This document shows positions 32,494-41,268 of a stretch of 64,000 nucleotides of DNA, one piece after another. The first letter of the stretch is position 1. Each line of letters starts with the position of its first letter. The stretch covers positions 992,001 through 1,056,000 of the forward strand of contig NZ_CP094970.1 of NCBI RefSeq assembly GCF_025790165.1, read 5' to 3'. The stretch is from Solicola gregarius (GTDB lineage: Bacteria > Actinomycetota > Actinomycetes > Propionibacteriales > Nocardioidaceae). The position numbers and the translations under genes were made by a program. Below the pieces are notes generated by a model, which saw only the letters and a program-made list of their open reading frames with translations, did no database searches and was not told where the DNA came from.

Positions 32494-33794
32494 CGCCGCG
32501 CCAGTCTCGGTGCGGCCGCGCGGCGGTCCAGGTCGCGCAGAACCTCGTCGAGGCTGCCCGGTCCGCGCCACGGTACGACGGGCACGCCGACCTCCTGGAT
32601 GCGATGCACCTCGCGCTGGCGCTCGAGCAGCCGGATGCGCCATGCGAGGTCGGCGTACCGGTCGTCGTACAGGTGCGGCTCGACGTCGCTGGGCAGTGTG
32701 TCGACCACGACGATGCTCAAGCCCGAACGGGCGAGGCTCGCGGCGGCAGCCAACGGGCCCTTCGCGATCAGCGGCGACAGCATCACGACGGTCGCGCCCG
32801 CACTGAGGCGCTGTTGGCCCTGGAGTGGATCGAACCGCGCGTCGACGCCCGGCCTGATGACGGTCAGCTGTTCGAGTACGCGCCGAAGCTGGGTCGTGCC
32901 CGACGACGGAGGTACGCGCCGCATTCCCCGCGAGTCGAGCAGCCGCACCTCAACGCGATCGCCGGCCCGCAGGAACTGCTCGGCGACGGCTGCCGCCGCC
33001 CGAACCGTCACGTCGAGCGAGCTCGCGACACCGTCGACACCACCGCTGATGCCGATGTCATCGGTGCCGTCGACCATCAGCACAACGTGTGCGTCCTGAT
33101 CAGCCCAGGTCGTGATCGAGTGCAGCTCACCCGTACGCAACGAAACCGGCCAATGGATGCGGCGGAGCCGGTCGCCGACCTCGAAGGGCCTGATGCTGTT
33201 GAACTCCGCACCGTCGCCGCGCCGCGCCGACCGGTGCCGGCCGACAAGACCCACTGGGTGCGGCATCGGTGCGGACGAGTCGAAGGTCGCCGGGATCGGC
33301 GACGTGATGAGCTCGTGCAGCGCGAACGGCCCGGACCGGGCCCGGAACCCGTCCCACACACTGCTCGCGGTGATGTCTGCCGGCCCGACCGTACGACTCC
33401 CCCATCGGGCCGACCGCAGGCGCACGTCGGCGGTGAGAGCCGACCCGTCCGGCGTCATCGGAATCGATGCTGGTGTGGGCGCGACCGACACGAACGACGG
33501 CACGGTGAGTTCGACGATCGCGTCATCCAGGTGGTCGACCGAATCGAGTCGGAACGCACATCGCGTCGTCTCACCCTCGCGGATCGACAGCGACGCCCAT
33601 CGAGAGTCGTACGCCGGCCGGTCGGTCGGCCGGCACCACGCGGCCCACACCGCGACGACCAGCAGGGGACCCGCTAGTACCACCAGGTCGATGCGCCCGA
33701 AGGCGGCGGCCACCAGCACGCCGCCGAACCCGATCGCGGTCACCCGGACGATCGCGTGCGTTGGCCGCCACGGCGCGAGCCTGGAATCGCTCAT
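32490..33794 (-). CDS. DUF58 domain protein
   Basis: The 434-residue protein has two N-terminal membrane helices (VTAIGFGGVLVAAAF, LVVLAGPLLVVAVWAAW), a beta-rich middle and a C-terminal DUF58 domain. The signature IRPFEVGDRLRRIHWPVSLRTGEL is clear, followed by a von Willebrand A-like segment DAHVVLMVDGTDD. DUF58 proteins are almost always encoded beside MoxR AAA+ ATPases and may act as their targets or partners in assembling envelope or metal-containing proteins. Start overlaps the MoxR stop (ATGA). Function is inferred from the cluster. Confidence 0.92.
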   Translation of the reverse strand: MSDSRLAPWRPTHAIVRVTAIGFGGVLVAAAFGRIDLVVLAGPLLVVAVWAAWCRPTDRPAYDSRWASLSIREGETTRCAFRLDSVDHLDDAIVELTVPSFVSVAPTPASIPMTPDGSALTADVRLRSARWGSRTVGPADITASSVWDGFRARSGPFALHELITSPIPATFDSSAPMPHPVGLVGRHRSARRGDGAEFNSIRPFEVGDRLRRIHWPVSLRTGELHSITTWADQDAHVVLMVDGTDDIGISGGVDGVASSLDVTVRAAAAVAEQFLRAGDRVEVRLLDSRGMRRVPPSSGTTQLRRVLEQLTVIRPGVDARFDPLQGQQRLSAGATVVMLSPLIAKGPLAAAASLARSGLSIVVVDTLPSDVEPHLYDDRYADLAWRIRLLERQREVHRIQEVGVPVVPWRGPGSLDEVLRDLDRRAAAPRLARR

Positions 33795-34777
33795 GACGCC
33801 GGAGTCGCCGGCTGCGGCTCACGGGCGGACGGCACCGGCGTACGCGACAGCACATCGCTGACGACCGAGTCGGCGGTCACGTTGGAGGACCACAGCTCGG
33901 GTTTGACCGTGATCCGGTGGGTGAGCACGGCTGGGGCGACGGCCTTCACGTCGTCCGGCGCGACGAAGTCACGTCCGGAGACGACCGCGTACGCGCGCGA
34001 CGTGAGCATCAAGGCGAGCGCACCGCGCGGCGACGATCCGAGCAGCACATGCCGGTGCTCGCGCGTCGCTCCGGCAAGCGCGACGCAGTACTGGCCGACG
34101 CTGTCGTCGACCGTGACCATCTCGACGGCCGCCTGCATCGCCATCAGGCCCGCGGCATCGGTGACCGGTTCGAGTGACTGGTCTTCGTGTCGCCGTTCCA
34201 CGCGGCGGCGCAGCACCTCCCACTCGTCGCTCGGCGACGGATACCCGAAGCCGATCCGCATCAGGAACCGGTCGAGCTGCGCCTCCGGAAGCGGGTACGT
34301 GCCCTCGTACTCGACCGGGTTGGCGGTCGCGAGTACGTGGAACGGCAGCTCGAGCTCGAACGTGCACCCCTCGACCGTCACCTGATGCTCCTGCATCGCC
34401 TCCAGCAGTGCGGCCTGCGTCTTCGGCGGTGTCCGGTTGATCTCGTCGGCCAGCAGCAGGCCGGTGAACAACGGCCCGGGGCGGAAGGCGAACTCGCGGA
34501 CGCCCTGGTCGTACACGAACGACCCGGTGATGTCGCCGGGAAGCAGGTCGGGCGTGAACTGGGCGCGTTTGAAGTCCAGCCCGAGGACCTGCGCGAAGGA
34601 TCGAGCGGCGAGGGTCTTGCCGAGCCCGGGGAAGTCTTCGAGCAGCACGTGGCCGCCGGCCAGGATGCCGCTCAGCACGAGCGAGAGCGGATGCCGCTTG
34701 CCCACGACGGCACGTTCGACGGCGTCGAGTATCTGCGCCGCCTGGACGGAGACGGTGGCCGGCGGGGGTGCGTTCAT
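33791..34777 (-). CDS. moxR: MoxR-family AAA+ ATPase
   Basis: The ATG at 34777 overlaps the upstream stop (ATGA), giving 328 residues. Walker A is EDFPGLGKT, Walker B LLLADEINRTPPKTQAALLEAMQE, with sensor ATANPVEYEGTYPLPEAQLDRF and the C-terminal lid region LGSSPRGALALMLTSRAYAV. MoxR proteins act as chaperone-like ATPases that mature or insert cofactors into partner proteins. Here the partners would be the DUF58 and DUF4129 products in the same operon. The substrate is unknown. Confidence 0.94.
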   Translation of the reverse strand: MNAPPPATVSVQAAQILDAVERAVVGKRHPLSLVLSGILAGGHVLLEDFPGLGKTLAARSFAQVLGLDFKRAQFTPDLLPGDITGSFVYDQGVREFAFRPGPLFTGLLLADEINRTPPKTQAALLEAMQEHQVTVEGCTFELELPFHVLATANPVEYEGTYPLPEAQLDRFLMRIGFGYPSPSDEWEVLRRRVERRHEDQSLEPVTDAAGLMAMQAAVEMVTVDDSVGQYCVALAGATREHRHVLLGSSPRGALALMLTSRAYAVVSGRDFVAPDDVKAVAPAVLTHRITVKPELWSSNVTADSVVSDVLSRTPVPSAREPQPATPAS

Positions 34778-35265
34778 AGGTCCTCGATCTCGGTCACGAT
34801 CGCGTCGAGGTAGTCCCGACGCGCGAACTGGCGTGTTGGCGGAGGCTCCCGGACGAACGTGGCGAGCCGCGGCCCGAGGACGTTCGCTGCGGCGGCGGGA
34901 TCGGCCGCCCGGTCGATGTCGTGGAAGCGGAGCAGTCGGTCGTCGACGAGTTGGACGAGGTCCCGCCAGAGCCAGCTGTCGTCGAATCCCGCCCGGCCGA
35001 TCTCGCCGAGGCGCCGGCTCCACCGGGTCGTACGCATGTCGCCACCGCGACGCGGGCCGGCGGCCGGCGCATCGGCGATGCCGCGCATACGCGAGTCGAC
35101 GACCGCGAAGACGTCGGTGGCGAGCCACCCGACCGAGAAGCCGCAGAACGCGAGAACGGCAAGCGCGATGGGATCGATGCCGTCGCCGATGACTACCAGC
35201 CCGCCGAGCGCGACCGCCGTGACGAGCACGGCGGCTGCCGCGCGCCGTCGCCAGTCGACGTTCAT
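34774..35265 (-). CDS. hypothetical membrane-anchored protein in MoxR operon
   Basis: From the ATG at 35265 (overlapping the DUF4129 stop, ATGA) the product has 163 residues. Two N-terminal helices (AAAAVLVTAVALGGLVVIGD and ALAVLAFCGFSVGWLATDVFAVVD) are followed by a soluble, charged C-terminal region with FDDSWLWRDLVQLVDDRLLRFH. Similar small proteins occur between DUF4129 and moxR in actinobacteria, but the family has no named function. The gene-end overlaps show tight translational coupling. Confidence 0.8.
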   Translation of the reverse strand: MNVDWRRRAAAAVLVTAVALGGLVVIGDGIDPIALAVLAFCGFSVGWLATDVFAVVDSRMRGIADAPAAGPRRGGDMRTTRWSRRLGEIGRAGFDDSWLWRDLVQLVDDRLLRFHDIDRAADPAAAANVLGPRLATFVREPPPTRQFARRDYLDAIVTEIEDL

Positions 35266-35984
35266 CGCGGCACCCCCGAGCCGCTCGCCGGGCGACGCTC
35301 GAGACTGGCGTGCACGCGATCGAGGGCGTCGATCGCCGCCGTGCGCATCGACTCCGTCACCTCGTGTCGCGAGAACCTCGCCTCCCGGTAAAGCGCCCCG
35401 AGCCGAGTGATCGCCGCGTCGTCGACGCCATATTTCGCCAGGATGCGATGGGTCAGCTCGGACGAGGTCTCGGATCCGCGTACGGTCAGGCCCGCCGACA
35501 TCACGGAGTCCTCCAGTCGCACCCAGCACGCCACGATCGCGTTCCGCGGCGATCCCGTACGTAGTGCCGCGTACTGTCCGGCCGCGTCCTCGCGAACCGC
35601 CGCTGCGACATCGGGGAGCGCTTCGCCCGGCGGCGCGATGCCTCCTCGGCGGCGGCGCGCGAGGAATCCTGCCCGTCCCGCACGTAACAGTGCGATGACG
35701 GCAGCGAGCAGCGTCAGTCCGATCAGCACGAGGATGATCGTCGCGATGACGCCGAACACGCCGCTGTCATCGCGTTCCGGAGCCTCGCACCGACCATCGC
35801 GGCACGCATCGGTCGCGGTCTCGGGCTGCTCGGTGCGTTGGACCGTGGACTCGTCATCGCCCGAGCTCGGCGACCAGTCCAGCGATGGTCCGGCAGACGC
35901 GGCCCACACGGCGAGCAGCAGGCCGACCGCGACGAGGCCGCCCACGAGCACACCGGCGAGCCGCCGCCGTGCTCCCTCGTCCAT
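35262..35984 (-). CDS. DUF4129 domain membrane protein
   Basis: The ATG at 35984 gives 240 residues. There is one N-terminal helix (LAGVLVGGLVAVGLLLAVWAAS), an extracytoplasmic Asp/Glu-rich loop with two cysteines (CRDGRCEAPE), a second helix (VIATIILVLIGLTLLAAVIALL), and a cytoplasmic DUF4129 domain with RNAIVACWVRLEDSVMSAGL and RFSRHEVTESMRTAA. It is the first gene of the five-gene MoxR operon. DUF4129 is often fused to transglutaminase proteins in such clusters; here it is stand-alone and no transglutaminase gene is present. Confidence 0.9.
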   Translation of the reverse strand: MDEGARRRLAGVLVGGLVAVGLLLAVWAASAGPSLDWSPSSGDDESTVQRTEQPETATDACRDGRCEAPERDDSGVFGVIATIILVLIGLTLLAAVIALLRAGRAGFLARRRRGGIAPPGEALPDVAAAVREDAAGQYAALRTGSPRNAIVACWVRLEDSVMSAGLTVRGSETSSELTHRILAKYGVDDAAITRLGALYREARFSRHEVTESMRTAAIDALDRVHASLERRPASGSGVPR

Positions 35985-36137
35985 CCATCCCCGCTCTCGT
36001 GACCGTGCCAGGTGGAGTTTTCCGCACCTCACCCGACAACTCAACACCATCGCCGGGGCACGTCGACGCACCGAGCGTTCGAGATACCTCGCGCATCGCC
36101 GCAAGGGACGCTCGATCGCCTGATATGTTCCGTTTCG

Positions 36138-36740
36138 ATGTACGTACGTCCGCGACCGACTCGCGCCGGCTGGGCAGCCGCCGCCGGGCTCACCCTTGCC
36201 CTGCTGCTTTCCGCGTGTGGCGGCATCGAGGTGAGCGCCGGTACGGACGACCTGTCCGCCGACGATGTCGCGTCGAAGGCAGCGGAAGCCCTGACACCGA
36301 AGGTCGGCAGCGAGCCCACCGTCACCTGCGACGATGGCCTGACGGCCGAGGAGGGCGAGAGCACGACATGCTCGATGCAGGTCGGCGGCGACCCCAAGGA
36401 GTACGCGGTCGAGGCGACGGTGTCGTCGGTCGACGGTGACGACGTGAGCCTCGACTTCCGCAGCGACGACTACCGCCCGACCGACGGCAAGGGCACGATC
36501 TTCGCCGACGAGGTTGCCCGGCAGGCAGCGGATGCACTGGAGAAGCAGTACGGAACGCGCCCGAAGATCACCTGCCCCGACGATCTTCCCGGAAAGGCCG
36601 GAGCGACGACCCGATGCGTGCTGGGCGTCGAGGGCGACGACACCGAGTACGGCATGACCGCCGAGGTGTCCGAGATGGACGGCACGAGGTATCACCTCGA
36701 CTTCACCGTCGACGACGAGCCGCTCGACGAGACGAGCTGA
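36138..36740 (+). CDS. lipoprotein with two DUF4333 domains
   Basis: The ATG at 36138 gives 200 residues. A lipoprotein signal (TLALLLSACGG, lipobox LSAC) precedes two tandem DUF4333-like units, each with an alpha-helical start (AADDVASKAAEALTPKVG type; EVARQAADALEKQYGTRP), a VTC/ITC cysteine and a second cysteine about 18-20 residues on, likely forming one disulfide per unit. DUF4333 proteins are exported and common in actinobacteria, without known function. No strong ribosome site is present; a -10-like TATGTT about ten bases before the ATG would allow a leaderless or near-leaderless message. Confidence 0.83.
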   Translation: MYVRPRPTRAGWAAAAGLTLALLLSACGGIEVSAGTDDLSADDVASKAAEALTPKVGSEPTVTCDDGLTAEEGESTTCSMQVGGDPKEYAVEATVSSVDGDDVSLDFRSDDYRPTDGKGTIFADEVARQAADALEKQYGTRPKITCPDDLPGKAGATTRCVLGVEGDDTEYGMTAEVSEMDGTRYHLDFTVDDEPLDETS

Positions 36741-36845
36741 GTTCAAGCGCGTCGCGTACCGCAGGTGCACCACACCGCTGTCGACGCCCGTCGACTCATC
36801 CGCACGGACGCGCGTGAGGCGGGCCACGTTGTCGATGACGCGCGT

Positions 36846-36862
36846 CGATGTTACATTCATCG
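36846..36862. promoter_or_regulatory. CGATG-N7-CATCG palindrome before monooxygenase gene
   Basis: A short inverted repeat around TTACATT lies 22 bases upstream of the monooxygenase ATG and next to an AT-rich CATATAG that could be a -10. It may be a regulator site; no regulator gene is adjacent. Confidence 0.3.
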
Positions 36863-36884
36863 TGTCATATAGCGAGGAGGCTCG

Positions 36885-38357
36885 ATGAGCGAGGTCACCC
36901 ACCGAGTAGTCATCGTCGGCACCGGGTTCGCCGGCGTCGGCGCCGCGATCCGGCTCAAGCGGGCCGGCATCACCGACTTCGTCATCCTGGAGAAGGACGA
37001 CGACCTCGGCGGCACCTGGCGCGACAACACCTACCCGGGTTGCGCGTGCGACGTGCCGTCGTACCTCTACTCGTACTCCTTCGAGCAGAACCCGGACTGG
37101 ACCCGGATGTTCGCCCGGCAGGACGAGATCTGGGCATACATCCGAGGCTGCATCGACAAGTACGACCTCGGCTCGCACATCCGGTACGGACAACAGCTCA
37201 CCAGTGCCGCATGGGACGACGACAACGCGACCTGGGAGGTCCTCACCGCGCAGGGCACCAGCTACACCGCGCGTGCGGTCATCGCCGGGTTCGGGCCCCT
37301 GCACAGCCCGCGCTACCCCGACGTCGAGGGCCTCGACACCTTCGAGGGCACGACGTTCCACTCCGCCGAGTGGAACCACGACCACGACCTCGCCGGTAAG
37401 CGGATCGCCGTCATCGGCACCGGCGCGAGCGCGGTGCAGTTCATCCCGCAGATCCGCGAGACGGCCGCGCACGTCGATGTGTACCAGCGCACTCCGTCGT
37501 GGATCGTCGGCAAGCCGGACCGCCCGATCGGGGCGTTCGAACGAGCCTTGTACCGACGCGTCCCGTTCGCGCAGCGGGTCGTACGCAACACGATCTACTG
37601 GGCGCTGGAGATGCGTGCCCTCGGATTCGCGCTGCACCCGCGCTTCATGAAGCCGCTCGACCTGCAGGCGCGACGTCACATCGCCAAGCAGATAGCCGAT
37701 CCCGAGCTTCGCGAGAAGGTGACCCCGTCGTACGAGATCGGGTGCAAGCGGCTGCTGATCAGCAACGACTTCTACCCGGCGCTCGCCGCCGACGACGTCG
37801 AGCTCGTCACCGATGGCATTGCCCGCGTGACTCCGGACGGTGTCGTGGACAGCAACGGCGTGGAACGCAAGGTCGACACGATCATCTACGGCACGGGCTT
37901 CGACGTGGTGGGCAACCTGACCCGCGCCAAGATCGTCGGTCGTGGCGGCGCGGAGCTCGCCGAGACGTGGGAGGAGGACGGAGCTTCGGCTCACCTCGGC
38001 ATCAGCGTGTCGGGCTTCCCCAACTTTTTCCTCATCATCGGCCCGAACACCGGCCTCGGCCACACGTCGATGATCTTCATGATCGAGCGGCAGGTCGAGT
38101 ACATCGTCAAGACACTGCAGGCACTCGACGAGCGCGGCGACGACTTCGCCGACGTACGCCCGGAAGCCGAGCGCGCGTTCACCACCAAGGTGCGTGCGAA
38201 GCTGTCCGGCAGCGTGTGGGAGTCCGGCTGCTCCAGCTGGTACCTCGACGACAAGGGGCGGCCGGTGACCGTTTGGCCGTACTTCACCTTCAAGTACTGG
38301 GCGGACACCCGGAGGTTCCGTACCGCGGAGTACGAGTTCGGTCGCGTACGAAGCTGA
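36885..38357 (+). CDS. Baeyer-Villiger-type flavin monooxygenase
   Basis: The 490-residue protein has an FAD-binding GTGFAG (residues 12-17), the motif DLGGTWRDNTYPGCACDVPSYLYS, the Baeyer-Villiger fingerprint FxGxxxHxxxW as FEGTTFHSAEW (Phe153 to Trp163), and the NADPH-binding GTGASA. These enzymes insert oxygen beside ketones or oxidise sulfur and nitrogen, using NADPH and O2. The size fits class B/type I BVMOs. GAGGAGG precedes the ATG. Genes on either side give no pathway clue, so the substrate is open. Confidence 0.93.
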   Translation: MSEVTHRVVIVGTGFAGVGAAIRLKRAGITDFVILEKDDDLGGTWRDNTYPGCACDVPSYLYSYSFEQNPDWTRMFARQDEIWAYIRGCIDKYDLGSHIRYGQQLTSAAWDDDNATWEVLTAQGTSYTARAVIAGFGPLHSPRYPDVEGLDTFEGTTFHSAEWNHDHDLAGKRIAVIGTGASAVQFIPQIRETAAHVDVYQRTPSWIVGKPDRPIGAFERALYRRVPFAQRVVRNTIYWALEMRALGFALHPRFMKPLDLQARRHIAKQIADPELREKVTPSYEIGCKRLLISNDFYPALAADDVELVTDGIARVTPDGVVDSNGVERKVDTIIYGTGFDVVGNLTRAKIVGRGGAELAETWEEDGASAHLGISVSGFPNFFLIIGPNTGLGHTSMIFMIERQVEYIVKTLQALDERGDDFADVRPEAERAFTTKVRAKLSGSVWESGCSSWYLDDKGRPVTVWPYFTFKYWADTRRFRTAEYEFGRVRS

Positions 38358-38438
38358 TGCTGTGCCGGCCGGTGTTTGACGACCGTCGCCTCGGGGTAGG
38401 CGTGTGGGCAAGGAAGTCACGACGATGATCGGACCACC

Positions 38439-39803
38439 ATGCACAGACGCCTCACTCTCGCCGGCGCGGCGGCCGTGGTCGGCTGCTCGGCACTGATCGC
38501 CAGCGGGCTGGCGAACGCCGATACCGACGACGCATCCGCCCCTGACTCGCTGAAGGGGGCCTTCGCCGACGCCGCCTCGACGTACGACGTACCGCGCGAC
38601 GTGCTCGCGTCCCTGGCGTATACCGAGAGCCGGTTCGTGCAGCACGACGGGCCCAGCCAGGACAACGGCTACGGCCTCATGCACCTCGAGTCGAACGCAG
38701 ACAACCACAACCTCGAGCGCGCGTCTCGGCTGACCGACCACAGCGTCGACGAGCTGCAGAGCGACGCGACCGCGAACATCGACGGTGCGGCAGCCGTGCT
38801 TCGCAAGCTCGCCGACCGGTCCGGTCTCGACGGGTCTGACCGGTCCGACCTGGCACAGTGGTACGTGCCGCTCGCCAAGTACGCGCGCGGCCAGACGAAG
38901 TACGGCGCGAAGCTCGAGGCCGACGCGGTGTTCGACAACGTACGTAACGGATTCACCCACCGCGCCGACGGCGAGCGCCTTTCTGTCGCGGCCCACGACG
39001 TACGACCGGAGCGCGGGGCGTACGCGGGTCTGCGTACGGCGGCCGACGGGGTACAGACCCAGTCCGACGACTACCCGGCGGCCCTCTGGGTGCCCGCGAG
39101 CTCGTCGAACTACTCCGCAGGCCGTAGCTCGGCAATCAGTGCCGTCGTCATCCACGTGACGCAGGGCTCGTACGCCGGAACGATCTCGTGGTTCCAGAAT
39201 CCCGAGGCCCAGGTATCGGCGCACTACGTGGTCCGCTCGAGCGACGGCGAGATCACCCAGATGGTCCGCGAGGCCGACACGGCCTGGCATGCACGCGACG
39301 GAAACTCGTACGCGGTCGGCATCGAGCACGAGGGCTACGTCGACGATCCGGCCTGGTTCACCGACGTGATGTACCGCTCCTCGGCCGCACTCACCGCCAA
39401 TATCGCCGACGACAACGGCATCCCGAAGGACCGCGAGCACATCGTCGGCCACAGCGAGGTCCCCGGCAACGATCACACCGACCCGGGCGCGAACTGGGAC
39501 TGGGACCTCTACATGTCGTACGTGACCGGCGGCGAGGAGCCGGACCCCGAGGAGGGCGTGCCGTTCACGACCTGGGGAAGCGGCGTCAACGTACGCGCCG
39601 ACGCGACCACGCAGTCGGATGTCGTCGGCTCGTTGTCCGGTCCGACGAACGTGCGGGTGCTGTGCCAGAAGGAGGGCGAGAACGTGTCGTCCGGCGGATA
39701 CAGCGGCGCTTGGTGGTCGAAGCTGAAGGACCAGGGTGGGTTCATCGCGAACATCTTCGTGGATCATCCCGACAACAAGCTGCCCAACGTGCCGCTCTGT
39801 TAG
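38439..39803 (+). CDS. secreted cell-wall hydrolase: lytic-transglycosylase-like + amidase_2 + SH3
   Basis: The 454-residue product has a signal peptide (to about residue 27, SGLANA). Residues 35-170 look like a lysozyme/SLT-type domain: Glu63 in YTESRF would be catalytic and GYGLMHL (77-83) matches the GLMQL motif. Residues 230-362 are an Amidase_2 (N-acetylmuramoyl-L-alanine amidase) domain with zinc ligands His239 (VVIHVTQGS) and His346 (DHTDPG). Residues 376-454 form a bacterial SH3-like wall-binding domain. It would cut both glycan and stem-peptide linkages. The TAG stop lies at the edge of a MITE-like element. Confidence 0.9.
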   Translation: MHRRLTLAGAAAVVGCSALIASGLANADTDDASAPDSLKGAFADAASTYDVPRDVLASLAYTESRFVQHDGPSQDNGYGLMHLESNADNHNLERASRLTDHSVDELQSDATANIDGAAAVLRKLADRSGLDGSDRSDLAQWYVPLAKYARGQTKYGAKLEADAVFDNVRNGFTHRADGERLSVAAHDVRPERGAYAGLRTAADGVQTQSDDYPAALWVPASSSNYSAGRSSAISAVVIHVTQGSYAGTISWFQNPEAQVSAHYVVRSSDGEITQMVREADTAWHARDGNSYAVGIEHEGYVDDPAWFTDVMYRSSAALTANIADDNGIPKDREHIVGHSEVPGNDHTDPGANWDWDLYMSYVTGGEEPDPEEGVPFTTWGSGVNVRADATTQSDVVGSLSGPTNVRVLCQKEGENVSSGGYSGAWWSKLKDQGGFIANIFVDHPDNKLPNVPLC

Positions 39804-39967
39804 GTCGTGTCGGCTTATGCCGCGTCGATCAGGGAGCGGGTCTGCGCGCCCGGTCTGGCAAGGCGTGGGAGCGAAGTTGTAGTTGGTTTCTCCTGCGAGC
39901 GACCGCAACGCAGCCAGGCGGGATGCGAAGGCACGCGAGCCGGCGGGGTATAAGCAGACACGACCTA
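39801..39967. mobile_element. MITE-like 167-bp element at the amidase stop codon
   Basis: The ends TAGGTCGTGTC... and ...GACACGACCTA are inverted repeats matching at 19 of 21 positions. Each end carries TA, as expected for TA-target insertion of IS630/Tc1-type elements. There is no transposase gene inside. Its left TA-G makes the amidase TAG stop codon. The interior is GC-rich and without a convincing gene. Confidence 0.6.
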
Positions 39968-40005
39968 TAGACCTCCTGGGGCTCCCCCCGGCCTCAGGAA
40001 TGATT

Positions 40006-40036
40006 CGGCCCCGAACCCACACCGGGTTCGGGGCCG
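40006..40036. terminator. strong bidirectional terminator
   Basis: CGGCCCCGAACCC and GGGTTCGGGGCCG form a perfect 13-bp stem with an ACACC loop; GTTTC follows on the plus strand. It lies between the amidase gene and the convergent epoxide hydrolase gene. Confidence 0.85.
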
Positions 40037-40048
40037 TTTCGCGTCTCG

Positions 40049-41188
40049 TCAGCGGGCGTAGAACGCGCGCAGCTCTTCGGCGAGCACCTCCGGCACCTCC
40101 ATCGACGCGAAGTGCCCACCGCGCGGGCGGCTGGTCCACGACACGATGTTCGTGTTGTCGCGCTCGGCGAACGGCCGCATCGACTTGAAGTCGTCGGCGA
40201 ACACCGTGACGCCGATCGGTCCTTCGTTGACCCGCGCCTCGACGCCCTTCTCCGCGTAGTGGTACCGCACCGCGCCGGAAGCGGTGTTCGTCAACCAGTA
40301 CAGGCTGATCTGGGTCAGAACCTGGTCACGGCTGAGCAGGCTGGTGTCGTTGCCGAAGTTCTCGAACAGCTCGTTGTACGCGAGCTGGCCGACCGGCGAG
40401 TCGCTCAGGGCGGCGGCGATCGTCTGCGGCCGCGAGGCGTTCATCAGCGCGAATCCGTTGACGGTCTGGAACCAACCGGCGAACTCGAGCGCCGCGTAGT
40501 CCTCGGGAGTCATCTTCTCGAACTCGGCGGGGTCACCCGACGGGAACGAGAACAGCTGGAGTACGTGCGCGCCGAGGAATCCCTCCGGGTTCAACATCGC
40601 CAGCTCGCGCGAGACCATCGCACCACCGTCGGAGCCGTGCGCACCGTACGACTCGTAGCCGAGTCCTCGCATCAGGGTGTCCCACGTCCGCGCCACCCGC
40701 GCCATCGTCCAGGCGCCTTCGGCGACGGGCGTACTGAAGCCCATACCGGGCAGGCTCGGGACGACGACGTGGAACGCGTCCTCGGCGCGCCCACCGTGCG
40801 CCTCGGGATCGGTCAGCGGGCCGATCGCGTCGAGGAAGTCGACGAACGAGCCGGGGTAGGTGTGGGTCAGCACGATCGGCGTCGCGTCCTCGTGCGGCGA
40901 GCGCACGTGCACGAAGTGGATCTGCTGGCCGTCGATCTCGGTCAGGAAGTGCGGGAACTCGTTCATCCGCGCCTCTTGTGCTCGCCAGTCGAAGGCCGAC
41001 GTCCAGTGGTCGACCATGTCGCGCAGGTACGAGACGGGTGCACCCTGCGCCCAGTCGTCACCGGGGACCTCGGTCGCGAAGCGGGTGTTCTCGAGCCGGG
41101 CGCGAAGATCGTCCAACGCGGCTTGTGGAATCGCCACCTCGAACGGGCGGACGGCGAGGGTGCTCTGGGTGCTCGGTGTGTTCGTCAT
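40049..41188 (-). CDS. epoxide hydrolase-family alpha/beta hydrolase
   Basis: The ATG at 41188 (AGGGG upstream) gives 379 residues. The N-terminal EHN domain starts RPFEVAIPQAALDDLRARLENTRF, followed by an alpha/beta-hydrolase core with oxyanion motif HTYPGS (109-114; HGWPGS in most relatives), nucleophile Asp187 in HGSDGG, and the catalytic His in GGHFASMEVPE near the C-terminus. Such enzymes open epoxides with water; juvenile-hormone-type and limonene-type hydrolases share the layout. The Thr in HTYPG is a deviation from the usual Gly. It is divergent from a WYL regulator, which may control it. Confidence 0.88.
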   Translation of the reverse strand: MTNTPSTQSTLAVRPFEVAIPQAALDDLRARLENTRFATEVPGDDWAQGAPVSYLRDMVDHWTSAFDWRAQEARMNEFPHFLTEIDGQQIHFVHVRSPHEDATPIVLTHTYPGSFVDFLDAIGPLTDPEAHGGRAEDAFHVVVPSLPGMGFSTPVAEGAWTMARVARTWDTLMRGLGYESYGAHGSDGGAMVSRELAMLNPEGFLGAHVLQLFSFPSGDPAEFEKMTPEDYAALEFAGWFQTVNGFALMNASRPQTIAAALSDSPVGQLAYNELFENFGNDTSLLSRDQVLTQISLYWLTNTASGAVRYHYAEKGVEARVNEGPIGVTVFADDFKSMRPFAERDNTNIVSWTSRPRGGHFASMEVPEVLAEELRAFYAR

Positions 41189-41268
41189 GTCCCCTAAGGT
41201 AGGAACGGTTCCGGCACGGTTCGTTCCTGAATTCCCACGCCTTCCGAACTTTCTCAGAGGAGTCTCTG

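Noticed and set aside
35262-40139. A 1625-codon open frame on the minus strand
   Set aside because: It extends antisense across the monooxygenase, amidase and lipoprotein genes and only its last 240 codons (DUF4129) resemble a protein. High GC keeps antisense frames open.
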